From an uncultured Elusimicrobium sp. (GTDB lineage Bacteria > Elusimicrobiota > Elusimicrobia > Elusimicrobiales > Elusimicrobiaceae), in NCBI GenBank assembly GCA_902767385.1, contig CACXHA010000004.1, forward strand, positions 1 to 29,509: a stretch of 29,509 nt of DNA, read 5' to 3'. The translations under genes and the position numbers were made by a program. Positions 8,793 through 16,119 of this stretch are shown here, in pieces. The notes under the pieces are model-generated. The model had not been told where the DNA came from. It worked only from the letters and a program-made list of their open reading frames with translations, and ran no database searches. Every line of letters starts with the position of its first letter. Position 1 is the stretch's first letter.

Positions 8793-9803
8793 TTAGTAGG
8801 TTCTTGTTTTAAAAAATTCAGCCATTTCGTAAAGCGGCCACAAGTTTTTCTTTTTGGCGGTTTTAAGTTTGCCCAGTGCCTTTTGGGCATTGGCAATAAG
8901 CAGTTGGGCATGCTTGCGGCTGCCTTCTAAACCAAATAAACTGACGAAAGTAAGTTTGCCGTTTTCTTTATCGCTATTGGACTTGCCCAGTTGCTTGGCT
9001 GTGGCGGTAACGTCTAAAATATCATCTACAATTTGGAAAACGAGCCCGGTACAGTTGGCATATTCTTTGATGTGCTTTAAATCGGTCCCTTTCACACCGG
9101 CAAGCAGGGCCCCCGTTTCCACACTGCCACGAATCAGCGCGCCTGTCTTGTTGGCATGAATATAGCGCAAAATGGCTTCGGGAGTGGTTTCGGGCGCGGT
9201 GGGGGGGAGCATAAAGTAGCGTAGTGACTTATCGGCTACAAATTTAGAGGATTTTTTAAGTTTTTCGGCACGCATGCTTTTGGCGTCACTGGCTCCCATG
9301 CCTTCGGCGTAAACATCAGCCGTTTGACCGCCTACCATGCCCGAGGCACCGGCGCAGTTGGCAAAATTTAAAAGGGCATTTAGGGTGTTTTCGGCACCGA
9401 TAGTTTTTACTTTGCCGTTTTGGGCAAATACTTCAAAAACGTAGGTTAAAAGTGCGTCACCCGCCAACAAGGCCAAATCTTCACCAAACACCTTGTGGTT
9501 GGTGGGTTTGCCGCGGCGCAAATCGTCGTTATCCATGCAGGGTAAATCGTCGTGAATGAGAGAATAGGTGTGCAACATTTCTACGGCACACGCGGCGGGT
9601 AGGACGTCGGTTGCTTTTTTGCCAAACGCTTCGGCGGTAGCCATGAGCAAAATGGGCCGCACACGTTTGCCGCCCGCTTGCAGGGAATAATTCATGGCGT
9701 CAGTCAAAATTTTGGGGGAGTTTTTAATTTTGGAAATATATTTAGCCAAATTTTTTTCTACTATTTTGGCTTTCTCTTTTTGGTACGTATCAAATTTATT
9801 CAT
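8793..9803 (-). CDS. ispA: (2E,6E)-farnesyl/geranylgeranyl diphosphate synthase
   Basis: This 336-residue trans-prenyl diphosphate synthase makes short-chain allylic diphosphates from IPP and DMAPP. The first aspartate-rich motif DDLPCMD is at residues 85-91, followed by the substrate-binding RRGKPTNHK. The second motif appears as FQIVDDILDVT. GGKRVRP near residue 45 binds IPP. Chain length cannot be decided from sequence by eye, so farnesyl and geranylgeranyl products are both possible. AGAGGA lies upstream of the ATG. A TG-extended TATAAT (9830-9838) in the short gap after hydF probably drives this gene together with dxs and the LOG gene. Confidence 0.93.
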   Translation of the reverse strand: MNKFDTYQKEKAKIVEKNLAKYISKIKNSPKILTDAMNYSLQAGGKRVRPILLMATAEAFGKKATDVLPAACAVEMLHTYSLIHDDLPCMDNDDLRRGKPTNHKVFGEDLALLAGDALLTYVFEVFAQNGKVKTIGAENTLNALLNFANCAGASGMVGGQTADVYAEGMGASDAKSMRAEKLKKSSKFVADKSLRYFMLPPTAPETTPEAILRYIHANKTGALIRGSVETGALLAGVKGTDLKHIKEYANCTGLVFQIVDDILDVTATAKQLGKSNSDKENGKLTFVSLFGLEGSRKHAQLLIANAQKALGKLKTAKKKNLWPLYEMAEFFKTRTY

Positions 9804-9829
9804 AAAATCCTCTTTGGGGTATATATGTT

Positions 9830-9838
9830 ATTATACCA
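9830..9838 (-). promoter_or_regulatory. extended -10 promoter of the ispA-dxs-LOG operon
   Basis: On the minus strand TGG-TATAAT forms an extended -10 element about 26 bp before the ispA ATG, with a ribosome-binding site in the resulting leader. No TTGACA is seen, as expected for an extended -10 promoter. Confidence 0.55.
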
Positions 9839-9861
9839 ATTCTGTACGCGCGCGAGGGAGC

Positions 9862-11037
9862 TTACTTTTCTTTTTTGCGGAAAATTTCCGTCACGCGCTC
9901 AAAAATACCGTGGCACCAAGCAATAGTAAGACCATAGTTGCTAACGGCAACGCCGGCTTCTTTTAAAATTTCCAGGCGGCGCAGAATTTGCGTGCGCGTG
10001 ACCATGCACCCGCCGCATTGAATTGCCAGTTTAAACCGGCTCAAATCAGCGGGCAGGGGATCTAGATTATTTATGGTAGTAAAAGAGAGTTTTTTACCGG
10101 TAAATTCTTGCAGCCAATGGGGAATTTTTACGCGCCCGATATCGTCGCACTTGTTGACGGTGTGCGAGCACGATTCCAGTATCAAAACAGAGTCCCCGTC
10201 TTGTAATTTGTTAATGGTGGGAGTGCCTTTTAGGAACGCGTCAAAATCGCCCTTTAAGCGAGAAAACAAAATACTAAAGCTAGTCAGCGGAATATGGGCG
10301 GGCACTACGCTGCTGACGTATTTAAAAGCTTGGGAATCTGTTACCACAAGTTTGGGGGTATGGTCCGCCAAGTATCCTCGCAATTCGGTATCTTTTACAC
10401 ATACGGCAAGGGCCCCAATATCTAGCAAGTTGCGTATTGTTTGTACTTGCGGTAAAATCAGGCGCCCTTGTGGAGCCGAGCGGTCAATGGGAATTACCAA
10501 CACTACTTCATCGCCTGCCCGAACGTAATCGTCCAAAATAACGTCCGGTGTGTAAGAACTTTTTGGCAGGTGGATGCCGATGGCAGACAAGAGAAGTGCA
10601 GCGTTTGGGTTTTTGCACGAAAAAGGGATGACATCTGTTCCCTTAATTTCCACGTTTGTAGTGGGTAAATCTGTTTTATTTTGCACCAAAAAGAAAGGTA
10701 CTTTGCGGGCCTTACAGGTTTCTAGGAGGGTCTGGTCGTACGCGTCAAAATTGCCGGCAAATACCAAAACAGCCAAATCTACCTGATCCAGGGCGTTGTG
10801 AGTACGAGCAACGCGTTGCTCGCCCAATTGGCTGGGGTCATCTATACCGGCGGTATCAATGAGTTCCACTGGGCCAATTCCCACGAGCTCAATAGTTTTT
10901 TTAACAGGGTCTGTTGTGGTTCCTGGCTCGACAGATACGACGGAAACTTGCTGGCCGGTTAGGGCATTAACAATAGAACTTTTGCCCACGTTCATTTTAC
11001 CGAAAAATCCAATACGGGGTTTATTGAGTTGTACCAT
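9862..11037 (-). CDS. hydF: [FeFe]-hydrogenase H-cluster maturation GTPase HydF
   Basis: HydF is the GTPase scaffold on which the diiron subcluster is assembled before transfer to [FeFe]-hydrogenase. The 391-residue product has the N-terminal GTPase motifs GKMNVGKSS (G1), DTAG (G3) and NKTD (G4). The C-terminal Fe-S ligands follow: CSH near residue 288 and CGGC near residue 340, with the spacing expected for HydF. hydE, hydG and the hydrogenase are not in the window. TATAAT ends exactly 6 bp before the ATG, leaving almost no room for a leader, so translation may be leaderless. Confidence 0.95.
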   Translation of the reverse strand: MVQLNKPRIGFFGKMNVGKSSIVNALTGQQVSVVSVEPGTTTDPVKKTIELVGIGPVELIDTAGIDDPSQLGEQRVARTHNALDQVDLAVLVFAGNFDAYDQTLLETCKARKVPFFLVQNKTDLPTTNVEIKGTDVIPFSCKNPNAALLLSAIGIHLPKSSYTPDVILDDYVRAGDEVVLVIPIDRSAPQGRLILPQVQTIRNLLDIGALAVCVKDTELRGYLADHTPKLVVTDSQAFKYVSSVVPAHIPLTSFSILFSRLKGDFDAFLKGTPTINKLQDGDSVLILESCSHTVNKCDDIGRVKIPHWLQEFTGKKLSFTTINNLDPLPADLSRFKLAIQCGGCMVTRTQILRRLEILKEAGVAVSNYGLTIAWCHGIFERVTEIFRKKEK

Positions 11038-11043
11038 ATCCCC

Positions 11044-11052
11044 ATTATAGCA
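11044..11052 (-). promoter_or_regulatory. extended -10 promoter of hydF, possibly leaderless
   Basis: Minus-strand TGC-TATAAT is followed by six bases (GGGGAT) and the hydF ATG. A start site 6-8 nt after the -10 would place +1 at or next to the A of the ATG. No -35 box is visible. Confidence 0.55.
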
Positions 11053-11105
11053 AACTTATCTGAGCGTTTGAGGAAACCTCCCCTAATGTATTGCACCAAA
11101 TTAGG

Positions 11106-11433
11106 CAGAAAAGAAAGGCCCTCGCGTTTCTTCAACACAAGGACCTTTAACTAATCGCTTTTTCCATAAGCTCCACGCTCTCGCGGTAAAGCGAATCCGA
11201 CTACCCGACGGAACAGCGGTTGCCAGTTCCATCTCCCGGGGGACTCCCCATACCCGCAGGTACCGGGCTCCGGGCTCGTGAAACGGTGTGCCAACCTCAT
11301 ATACCACCCGGGCGTCCTTCCGCTTTGGTTCTGCAGATCATCCTATCTAGTGCCCGGTTTGGACACCGCTAACATCATCCACAGCTCTTTTGTCACCTTT
11401 GCAGGCCAAAAGATATTGCACTCACTCAAGCGT
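11106..11433 (-). ncRNA. probable structured non-coding RNA of about 330 nt, family unassigned
   Basis: The interval has no credible ORF but is GC-rich between AT-rich edges and is framed by its own promoter and terminator, both on the minus strand. Stems visible by eye include 11210-11214 with 11226-11230. There is also a nested CCCGG/CCGGG element around 11235-11270 enclosing GGGGA/TCCCC and TACC/GGTA, and a CGCT/AGCG hairpin near 11176-11193. The 5' CGCTT can pair with AAGCG near the 3' end, closing the molecule. I looked for the conserved cores of RNase P RNA, tmRNA and SRP RNA and did not find them; a divergent 6S or RNase P RNA is not excluded. It sits between hydF and the phage repressor. 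Confidence 0.6.
11114..11148 (-). terminator. intrinsic terminator of the structured RNA
   Basis: The arms 11114-11122 and 11140-11148 pair (one G-U), extended by six further pairs 11123-11128/11134-11139 that include G-U wobbles in the minus-strand RNA. The minus-strand product then runs into TCTTTTCT (11106-11113). Confidence 0.9.
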
Positions 11434-11439
11434 AACTAT

Positions 11440-11467
11440 AGTATAAGCGAAAATCTTTATTTGTCAA
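11440..11467 (-). promoter_or_regulatory. sigma70 promoter of the structured RNA
   Basis: On the minus strand TTGACA (11462-11467) and TATACT (11440-11445) are separated by 16 bp, which predicts a start near 11433. It lies 29 bp after the repressor stop codon and carries no TAGGTCC operator, so it should be constitutive with respect to the repressor. Confidence 0.8.
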
Positions 11468-11495
11468 GGGTTAATTTTAATAAATTGCCAAAAAA

Positions 11496-12182
11496 TTACT
11501 GTACGTCGGTAATTTTGCGCACTACCAGGCCCACAGGCTGTACTCTGTCCGGAGTAAAAGCCTTGTATTTTTTGTTATTGTCTGAATAGAGCACAATTTT
11601 GCCGTTTTCTTTGCAGATGCGTTTAATTAAATACCCATTTTCTACTTTCACAAGCATTACTTTCCCGTCTAAAAAACTTGTTTCCGGTTTAATTAAACAC
11701 AAATCATCATACTCTACGCTGCCTTGCATACTGTCTCCGCAGCAGCGCACTAAATATTTAGCACCTTTAGCGTAGCGGCGGGGTAAGGTCCACCATTCAA
11801 TGACATCGGCTTCGTCAAAATCGGGGTATCCGGCAGGCACGTTAGCCAAAAAGGGCAACGCTACACTATTGCTTTGTGGGGAGAGAAGTTCTGCTTCTTT
11901 GTCAGTGTTGTAAATCCCTTCGGCAGTATTTTCATGAAAAGTTGCGGTGTGGGCAGTACCTTCCGGATAGGTGGTAGGCATAAATAAACGGAGCACTTTT
12001 TCTTCGCTTATGCCAAAAAGTTTAGCCATTTGAGCTACATAACCCTTGGAGGGGTTTCTTTTGCCAGTTGCCCAAAGGGCTACGGTGGCGGTAGATACCT
12101 TGAGTATTTTTGCTAGCTTAGCTTGCGCTCCACGAAGAGTTCCGTCGTTCCAGGATGCTAATGCTTTTTCAAATTTATTCAT
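11496..12182 (-). CDS. phage repressor with HTH and S24 peptidase domain
   Basis: This 228-residue CI/LexA-like repressor has an N-terminal helix-turn-helix (about residues 17-65). A linker leads to an S24 self-cleavage domain. The scissile dipeptide A117-G118 (VPAGYP), nucleophile S151 (GDSM) and base K187 (LIKR) are all present. It should therefore be inactivated by RecA-stimulated autocleavage, coupling induction to DNA damage. The start at 12182 is preferred because AGAGG lies just upstream. The longer frame from 12215 would run through the operator. The tandem TAGGTCC operator begins 25 bp upstream of this start, so autoregulation is likely. Confidence 0.92.
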   Translation of the reverse strand: MNKFEKALASWNDGTLRGAQAKLAKILKVSTATVALWATGKRNPSKGYVAQMAKLFGISEEKVLRLFMPTTYPEGTAHTATFHENTAEGIYNTDKEAELLSPQSNSVALPFLANVPAGYPDFDEADVIEWWTLPRRYAKGAKYLVRCCGDSMQGSVEYDDLCLIKPETSFLDGKVMLVKVENGYLIKRICKENGKIVLYSDNNKKYKAFTPDRVQPVGLVVRKITDVQ

Positions 12183-12206
12183 ACTAAAACCTCTTCTAAT
12201 AAAAAA

Positions 12207-12263
12207 TAGGTCCAAAATAGGTCCTTAAAGAACTTGACAAACGCTAACAAAACTTGCTATACT
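12207..12263 (+). promoter_or_regulatory. operator/promoter 1: tandem TAGGTCC with rightward sigma70 promoter
   Basis: Two direct TAGGTCC heptamers (12207-12213, 12218-12224) are separated by AAAA, giving an 11-bp repeat. They are followed by TTGACA (12234-12239), an 18-bp spacer and TATACT (12258-12263). The same operator with the same offset recurs at 16120. The operator sits between the repressor start and the rightward promoter, so it can control both directions. Confidence 0.85.
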
Positions 12264-12478
12264 GGCATTTGTAGAGAGGAGAAACTCTCTAAAAGTTGAG
12301 CTGGCGTACGTGTTATTTTAGTAGCGGATTGTTTATCTCCTAAACGCGGCAGCAGCTTAGCTGCCAGTGCTTTCGCTACATAGTTTGCCGTGGGCTGCCA
12401 GGCCCGGGCAACCAATATTATAGCATAAAACACGTAAAAAGGGTTAGCAAAGTTTAAAAGGTTAAGTCCGGCCCGCAT
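12257..12478 (-). CDS. small ORF of unknown function, opposed to promoter 1
   Basis: An open frame of 73 codons has a hydrophobic stretch at about residues 12-26 and then an Ala/Leu/Lys-rich tail. I recognise no family. Its stop codon overlaps the -10 box of the rightward promoter, and a TG-extended TATAAT (12417-12425, minus strand) lies inside it. The real product could therefore be shorter, or absent. There is no Shine-Dalgarno sequence before the ATG. It could equally be a gene remnant or a region transcribed only as RNA. Confidence 0.3.
   Translation of the reverse strand: MRAGLNLLNFANPFYVFYAIILVARAWQPTANYVAKALAAKLLPRLGDKQSATKITRTPAQLLESFSSLQMPV
12272..12291 (+). other. hairpin at the start of the promoter 1 transcript
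   Basis: TAGAGAG and CTCTCTA form a 7-bp stem around a 6-nt loop, located just after the predicted +1 of promoter 1. It has no T-run and is not a terminator by itself; it could stabilise the 5' end or bind a regulator. The following 300 bases contain no plus-strand gene. Confidence 0.45.
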
Positions 12479-12533
12479 ATAAATGGGTTACGGCGGCCTA
12501 AACAACAAGATAACCCAAAGCAGCCGGGGCTAG

Positions 12534-12553
12534 TCTTGCGGTGCACCGCAAGA
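12534..12553. promoter_or_regulatory. perfect 20-bp palindrome upstream of the YfcC-family gene
   Basis: TCTTGCGGTG is followed directly by its own reverse complement. Five more pairs flank it with a 4-nt internal loop (CGGGG near 12525, CCCCG near 12559). Its centre lies about 50 bp before the predicted start of the transporter transcript, a position typical for an activator site at a promoter that lacks a good -35 box. An RNA hairpin is the alternative. Confidence 0.55.
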
Positions 12554-12581
12554 ACATCCCCGTAAATGTCGGTATGTTTTA

Positions 12582-12587
12582 TATAAT
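12582..12587 (+). promoter_or_regulatory. -10 element of the YfcC-family gene, possibly leaderless
   Basis: TATAAT is followed by six bases and the ATG at 12594, the same geometry as at hydF and at the gene ending at 24027. No -35 consensus is visible. Confidence 0.5.
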
Positions 12588-12593
12588 ATGTGT

Positions 12594-13982
12594 ATGCAAA
12601 AGACATTTTCGCTCAACATTTATGGACTTATTTCCTCAATTATGCTGGTGGTGGCAGGGCTTACTTGGTTGTTGCCTGCCGGCCAATATGATACGCAGGA
12701 AAAAGAGGGTCGCACCTATACGGTAGCCGGCTCTTACCATCAGGTAGAATCAGCCCCACAGGGTTTGGGGGCAGTACTCACGGCCCCTGCCAAAGGGTTT
12801 AAAGACTGTGCCGATATTATTGTTTTTATTTTTATTACCGGTGCTATCTTTACTATTTTGGAACGCACAGGAACGGTCAACGCCGTCATCCTGGGGACCA
12901 GTTATCTTTTTTCCAAGCGGGAAAAACTTAAAAAATGGTTTATCCCGGCCAGCATGGTGCTATTTTCGTTAGGTGGTGCTGTGTTTGGCATGGAAGAGGA
13001 AACACTGATTTTTATTCCGCTATTTATTCCCCTGGCCTTATCACTGGGGTATGATAGTTTGGTAGGGGTTAGTATCCCGTTTTTGGGGGCTTGGGTAGGG
13101 TTTTGTTCCGCTTTTATGAATCCGTTTACGGTTGGTATTTCGCAAGGGATTGCACAATTGCCGCTTTATTCCGGGTTGGGGTATCGTTTAATCGTATGGT
13201 GTATTTGTACGGCTACGGTGATTGCTTTTGTAACCTGGTACGGAGAAAAAATCCGTAAGAATCCGTCTAAAAGTTTAACGTTCCATGCGGACCAAGAACG
13301 TCGCAAACATTTGGATTTAACAACCGTACAAAAACCGCAGTTTAAGCGTTCCCATATCATTATTAGTGTGGTGTTTGCACTAGGAATGATTGGGCTAGTG
13401 ATAGGAGTGGCGGTTTACGAGTGGTACATTGTAGAAATTTCCGGCTTGTTTTTGGGGGTGGGTTTGCTGTGTGCGCTGATTGCGCGGCTAAGTTTAAACC
13501 AAACGACGGACGCTATTATTGACGGTGCGCGCAGCATGGTCAGCGTGGCGGTTATGTTGGCGTTGGCCCGGGCCATTGTGGTGCTCGCTTCGGATGGACG
13601 TATTTTAGATACGGTACTGCACGCTATCGCTTCTTTGATTGGACATATGCACCCCTTAGCGGCAGTAGAAGGAATGTTTGTAGCACACAGTTTCCTCAAT
13701 TTCTTTATTGCGTCGGGTTCCGGTCAAGCGGTTTTAACCATGCCGGTAATGATTCCTCTTTCTGATCTGATGCATATTAGTCCGCAACTGTCTATTTTGG
13801 CTTATCAATTTGGAGAAGGTTGGACCAATGCCATTATCCCGACGGCGCCGGTTACCATGGCAGCGTTGGGAATGGCCGGGATTCCCTGGCTCAAGTGGGC
13901 TAAGTGGAACATCAAACTACAAATTATTTTGGCAATACTTTCCGTATTGTTATTAATTCCGCCGTATTTAATGGGTTGGTAA
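12594..13982 (+). CDS. YfcC-family (DcuC-like) membrane transporter
   Basis: This protein of about 462 residues has 10 or more hydrophobic segments and belongs to the YfcC/DcuC ion-transporter group. Members carry C4-dicarboxylates or amino acids; the substrate cannot be read from sequence. Family-like patches are LPAGQYD near the N-terminus, FGMEEETLIFIPLFIPLA, and the conserved C-terminal NFFIASGSGQAVLTMPVM and GEGWTNAIIPTAP. An in-frame ATG at 12588 lies against the -10 box, so 12594 is preferred. It sits between the repressor and the terminase, where a phage normally keeps early genes. It is either a cargo gene or a host gene caught in a rearrangement. Confidence 0.88.
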   Translation: MQKTFSLNIYGLISSIMLVVAGLTWLLPAGQYDTQEKEGRTYTVAGSYHQVESAPQGLGAVLTAPAKGFKDCADIIVFIFITGAIFTILERTGTVNAVILGTSYLFSKREKLKKWFIPASMVLFSLGGAVFGMEEETLIFIPLFIPLALSLGYDSLVGVSIPFLGAWVGFCSAFMNPFTVGISQGIAQLPLYSGLGYRLIVWCICTATVIAFVTWYGEKIRKNPSKSLTFHADQERRKHLDLTTVQKPQFKRSHIIISVVFALGMIGLVIGVAVYEWYIVEISGLFLGVGLLCALIARLSLNQTTDAIIDGARSMVSVAVMLALARAIVVLASDGRILDTVLHAIASLIGHMHPLAAVEGMFVAHSFLNFFIASGSGQAVLTMPVMIPLSDLMHISPQLSILAYQFGEGWTNAIIPTAPVTMAALGMAGIPWLKWAKWNIKLQIILAILSVLLLIPPYLMGW

Positions 13983-13991
13983 TCATTATCT

Positions 13992-14007
13992 CGGCGGAAT
14001 ACCGCCG
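13992..14007 (+). other. GC-rich hairpin after the transporter gene
   Basis: CGGCGG and CCGCCG pair around AATA, 10 bp after the stop codon. There is no T-run, so it is probably an mRNA 3'-end stabiliser rather than a terminator. Confidence 0.5.
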
Positions 14008-14035
14008 GGTATCAAATTAAATTGATGCTTTTGTG

Positions 14036-14075
14036 CGGTGCTTACTTTTTAGTAAGCACCGTACTGTTTTTGCGC
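14036..14075 (+). terminator. probable intrinsic terminator or attenuator before the packaging genes
   Basis: An 11-bp perfect stem (14036-14046 with 14051-14061, loop TTTT) is followed a few bases later by GTTTTTG. It lies between the transporter and the gene at 14097 and could separate the two transcription units or act as a regulated attenuator. Confidence 0.6.
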
Positions 14076-14096
14076 ACCAAGTGCGAGGGAGAAACT

Positions 14097-14399
14097 ATGT
14101 CTTTGACGGATAAAATTGATTTGGAAAATAAAATTTTTGCGCGGGCTGCGCGTTTGCAAGTGCCGGTGTACAGCAAATATGGCGGACTTATTTCACCGGC
14201 AGATGATTTGGAATTGCAAACTATGTTGTACGTATATAATGCGCAATTTCAGACGAAAAATTATCATCAATTTTGTTCTGCATCCGAAGCTTTACAAGCA
14301 CGCCAAAATTATAAGGCCCAACAAAAAAGTTGCGGGCGCACGCGTATTTTGGGGAACAAAGAACTCACGTTTGAGTTGCTGTTAACGGAGGAAAAATGA
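14097..14399 (+). CDS. phage protein of unknown function upstream of terminase
   Basis: This 100-residue soluble protein has no recognised domain and no membrane segment when started at 14097, where GAGGGAGAAACT provides a ribosome-binding site. An alternative upstream TTG at 14022 would add a hydrophobic 25-residue leader but would run through the hairpin at 14036, so I reject it. The stop overlaps the start of the small terminase gene (ATGA), so it belongs to the packaging cluster. Such positions often hold accessory DNA-processing or regulatory proteins, but no function can be assigned. Confidence 0.7.
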   Translation: MSLTDKIDLENKIFARAARLQVPVYSKYGGLISPADDLELQTMLYVYNAQFQTKNYHQFCSASEALQARQNYKAQQKSCGRTRILGNKELTFELLLTEEK

Positions 14400-14806
14400 A
14401 AAAGGTTTCGTATCGTGCTTCTTTTTGTGAAGAGATGTTACGTTTTTTTGAAGGGCCTGCCTTTCACGTTACGGAAGTTCAAAAAAAAGACGGAACTTTT
14501 ACCCTCTTGGAAACCGCGGCAGAACTACCCACCTTTGCGGCTTTTGCTAAAAAAATAGGAGTTACGTGTAAAGAGTTACAGCGATGGGAAGAACAACACC
14601 CAGCCTTTAAATACGCCTGTGAGCAGGCGCGGGACAGGCAAGCCAACATCTTAATCCAAAATAGTTTGCGCGGGAACTATGCGGCTACTTTTGCGGTATT
14701 TACTGCCAAGAATTTACTAGGTTGGAAAGACGGCAGAGAGAGCAAAGACAACGCACAAAATGCGGGTGAGGTAGTGGTCAGTTGGGAGGACGAAAATGCT
14801 AAATAA
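14396..14806 (+). CDS. terminase small subunit
   Basis: This 136-residue protein is the likely DNA-recognition subunit of the packaging motor. The central region (about 40-70) reads as a helix-turn-helix typical of small terminases: AAFAKKIGVTCKELQRWEEQHPAF. It is followed by the family-like NYAATFAVFTAKNLLGWKD stretch. Similar proteins are annotated as gp3-like DNA-packaging proteins. It overlaps the large subunit gene by 11 bp, and this adjacency is the strongest support for the call. Confidence 0.85.
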   Translation: MKKVSYRASFCEEMLRFFEGPAFHVTEVQKKDGTFTLLETAAELPTFAAFAKKIGVTCKELQRWEEQHPAFKYACEQARDRQANILIQNSLRGNYAATFAVFTAKNLLGWKDGRESKDNAQNAGEVVVSWEDENAK

Positions 14807-16115
14807 ATCAGTCATCAAAATCCCTTATACGCCCCGGCCTGTGCAAAAAGAAATTCATCACGCGCTTGATACGCACCGCTTTTGTGTGTTGGTTACGCAC
14901 CGTCAGTTAGGAAAAACGGTTTGCGCCGTCAATCATTTAATTCGCCAAGCTACTCAAAATCCGCAAGCCTGTCCGCGCTATTTTTATGTAGCTCCTTTTT
15001 TAAAACAAGCTAAACTGATTGCTTGGGATTATTTAAAACGCTACGCGCGCAAAATCCCGGGTGTTAAATTTTTAGAGGGGGAGTTGTGTGTGCAGTTTGC
15101 TTCGGGGGCGCGTATTTGGGTGTGCGGGGCGGATAACCCGGATGCGTTGCGCGGTACATACGCCGACGGAGTGGTGCTAGATGAATATGCCCAAATCAAA
15201 CCCGATGTGTTTAATGAGATTATTCGGCCCATGCTCTTATCGCGCGAGGGATGGGTGGTTTTTATGGGGACCCCAAAAGGTCAAAATGCTTTTTTTGAGT
15301 TGTTTAATAAAGCGCAAAAAAAATCACAACAAGAGCCGGACCTTTGGTGGGTGGGGGTGTATCGTGCGGATGAGTCCGGTGTGATTGCGGCCGCAGAACT
15401 GAAACGTTTGCAAGAAGAAACCCCGCCTGCCATTTACCGTCAAGAATATCTGTGTGATTTTACCGCCAGTGCGGAAAATATCTTAATTCCGATTGATAGT
15501 GTATTAGCGGCTTGTCGGCGCGAAATTGATTCGTCCGATTATCGGTATGCTTCCAAAATTATGGGGGTGGATCCAGCCCGCTTTGGAGCGGACCGCAGTG
15601 TGATTTTTTGCCGTCAGGGAGTGAGGGCTTTGGAGCCACTGAGTTTTGAGGGGCTTGATAATATGGAGTTGGCGGCGCGGGTGGCGTATGAAATAGAACG
15701 TTTCCGTCCGGATGCGGTGTTTATTGATGCCGGTTGTGGCGGTGGAGTTATTGACCGGCTTAGGCAGTTGGGGTATCGTCAGATTGTAGAAGTGCCGTTT
15801 GGCGGACGGGCCAGCAAACCGGAACAGTACGTTAATAAACGGGCAGAGATGTGGTACGAAATGGGACAATGGATTAAAACAGTGGGTGTATTGCCGCAAT
15901 CTGCCGAGCTAAAAACGGATTTATGTCAAGTATGTTACGATTATGATACGCTGGGCCGCTTGCGTTTGGAAAGCAAGGAAAAACTCAAAGAGCGTACCGG
16001 AAAAAGCCCAGACTTAGCTGACGCGTTGGCCCTTACATTTGCAGCTTTGGTACGGGCAAAAAGTCCCAATTGCGCTACGGCGGAGTTTGCCCAAAGTGAG
16101 TATGAGGTTATTTAA
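14796..16115 (+). CDS. terminase large subunit
   Basis: This 439-residue ATPase-nuclease pumps DNA into the procapsid and cuts concatemers. The N-terminal ATPase has a deviant Walker A, HRQLGKT (residues 35-41), and Walker B VVLDE (126-130), with the coupling motif near MGTPKG. The C-terminal RNase H-like nuclease shows its acidic residues in GVDPARFGADRS, FIDAGCGGG and DLADALALTFA. The length is normal for a headful or cos terminase. The second operator starts only 5 bp after its stop codon. Confidence 0.95.
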   Translation: MLNKSVIKIPYTPRPVQKEIHHALDTHRFCVLVTHRQLGKTVCAVNHLIRQATQNPQACPRYFYVAPFLKQAKLIAWDYLKRYARKIPGVKFLEGELCVQFASGARIWVCGADNPDALRGTYADGVVLDEYAQIKPDVFNEIIRPMLLSREGWVVFMGTPKGQNAFFELFNKAQKKSQQEPDLWWVGVYRADESGVIAAAELKRLQEETPPAIYRQEYLCDFTASAENILIPIDSVLAACRREIDSSDYRYASKIMGVDPARFGADRSVIFCRQGVRALEPLSFEGLDNMELAARVAYEIERFRPDAVFIDAGCGGGVIDRLRQLGYRQIVEVPFGGRASKPEQYVNKRAEMWYEMGQWIKTVGVLPQSAELKTDLCQVCYDYDTLGRLRLESKEKLKERTGKSPDLADALALTFAALVRAKSPNCATAEFAQSEYEVI

Positions 16116-16119
16116 AATC

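Noticed and set aside
11101..11307. 68-codon minus-strand frame within the structured RNA
   Set aside because: It shows no protein-like features and overlaps the terminator and several stems; the RNA interpretation explains the interval better.
11041..11433. RNase P RNA on either strand
   Set aside because: GAGGAAAC near 11070 on the plus strand recalls the P4 core, but the GAAAGTCC core and the ACAGAA/GGCTTA partner are missing. The promoter and terminator are on the other strand.
12183..12215. Longer repressor frame starting at 12215
   Set aside because: It would translate through the tandem operator, whereas the ATG at 12182 has a good ribosome-binding site and starts the typical HTH sequence.
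14022..14096. Hydrophobic N-terminal extension of the gene at 14097
   Set aside because: The TTG start has no ribosome-binding site, and the stretch is occupied by an 11-bp hairpin; GAGGGAGAAACT points to 14097.
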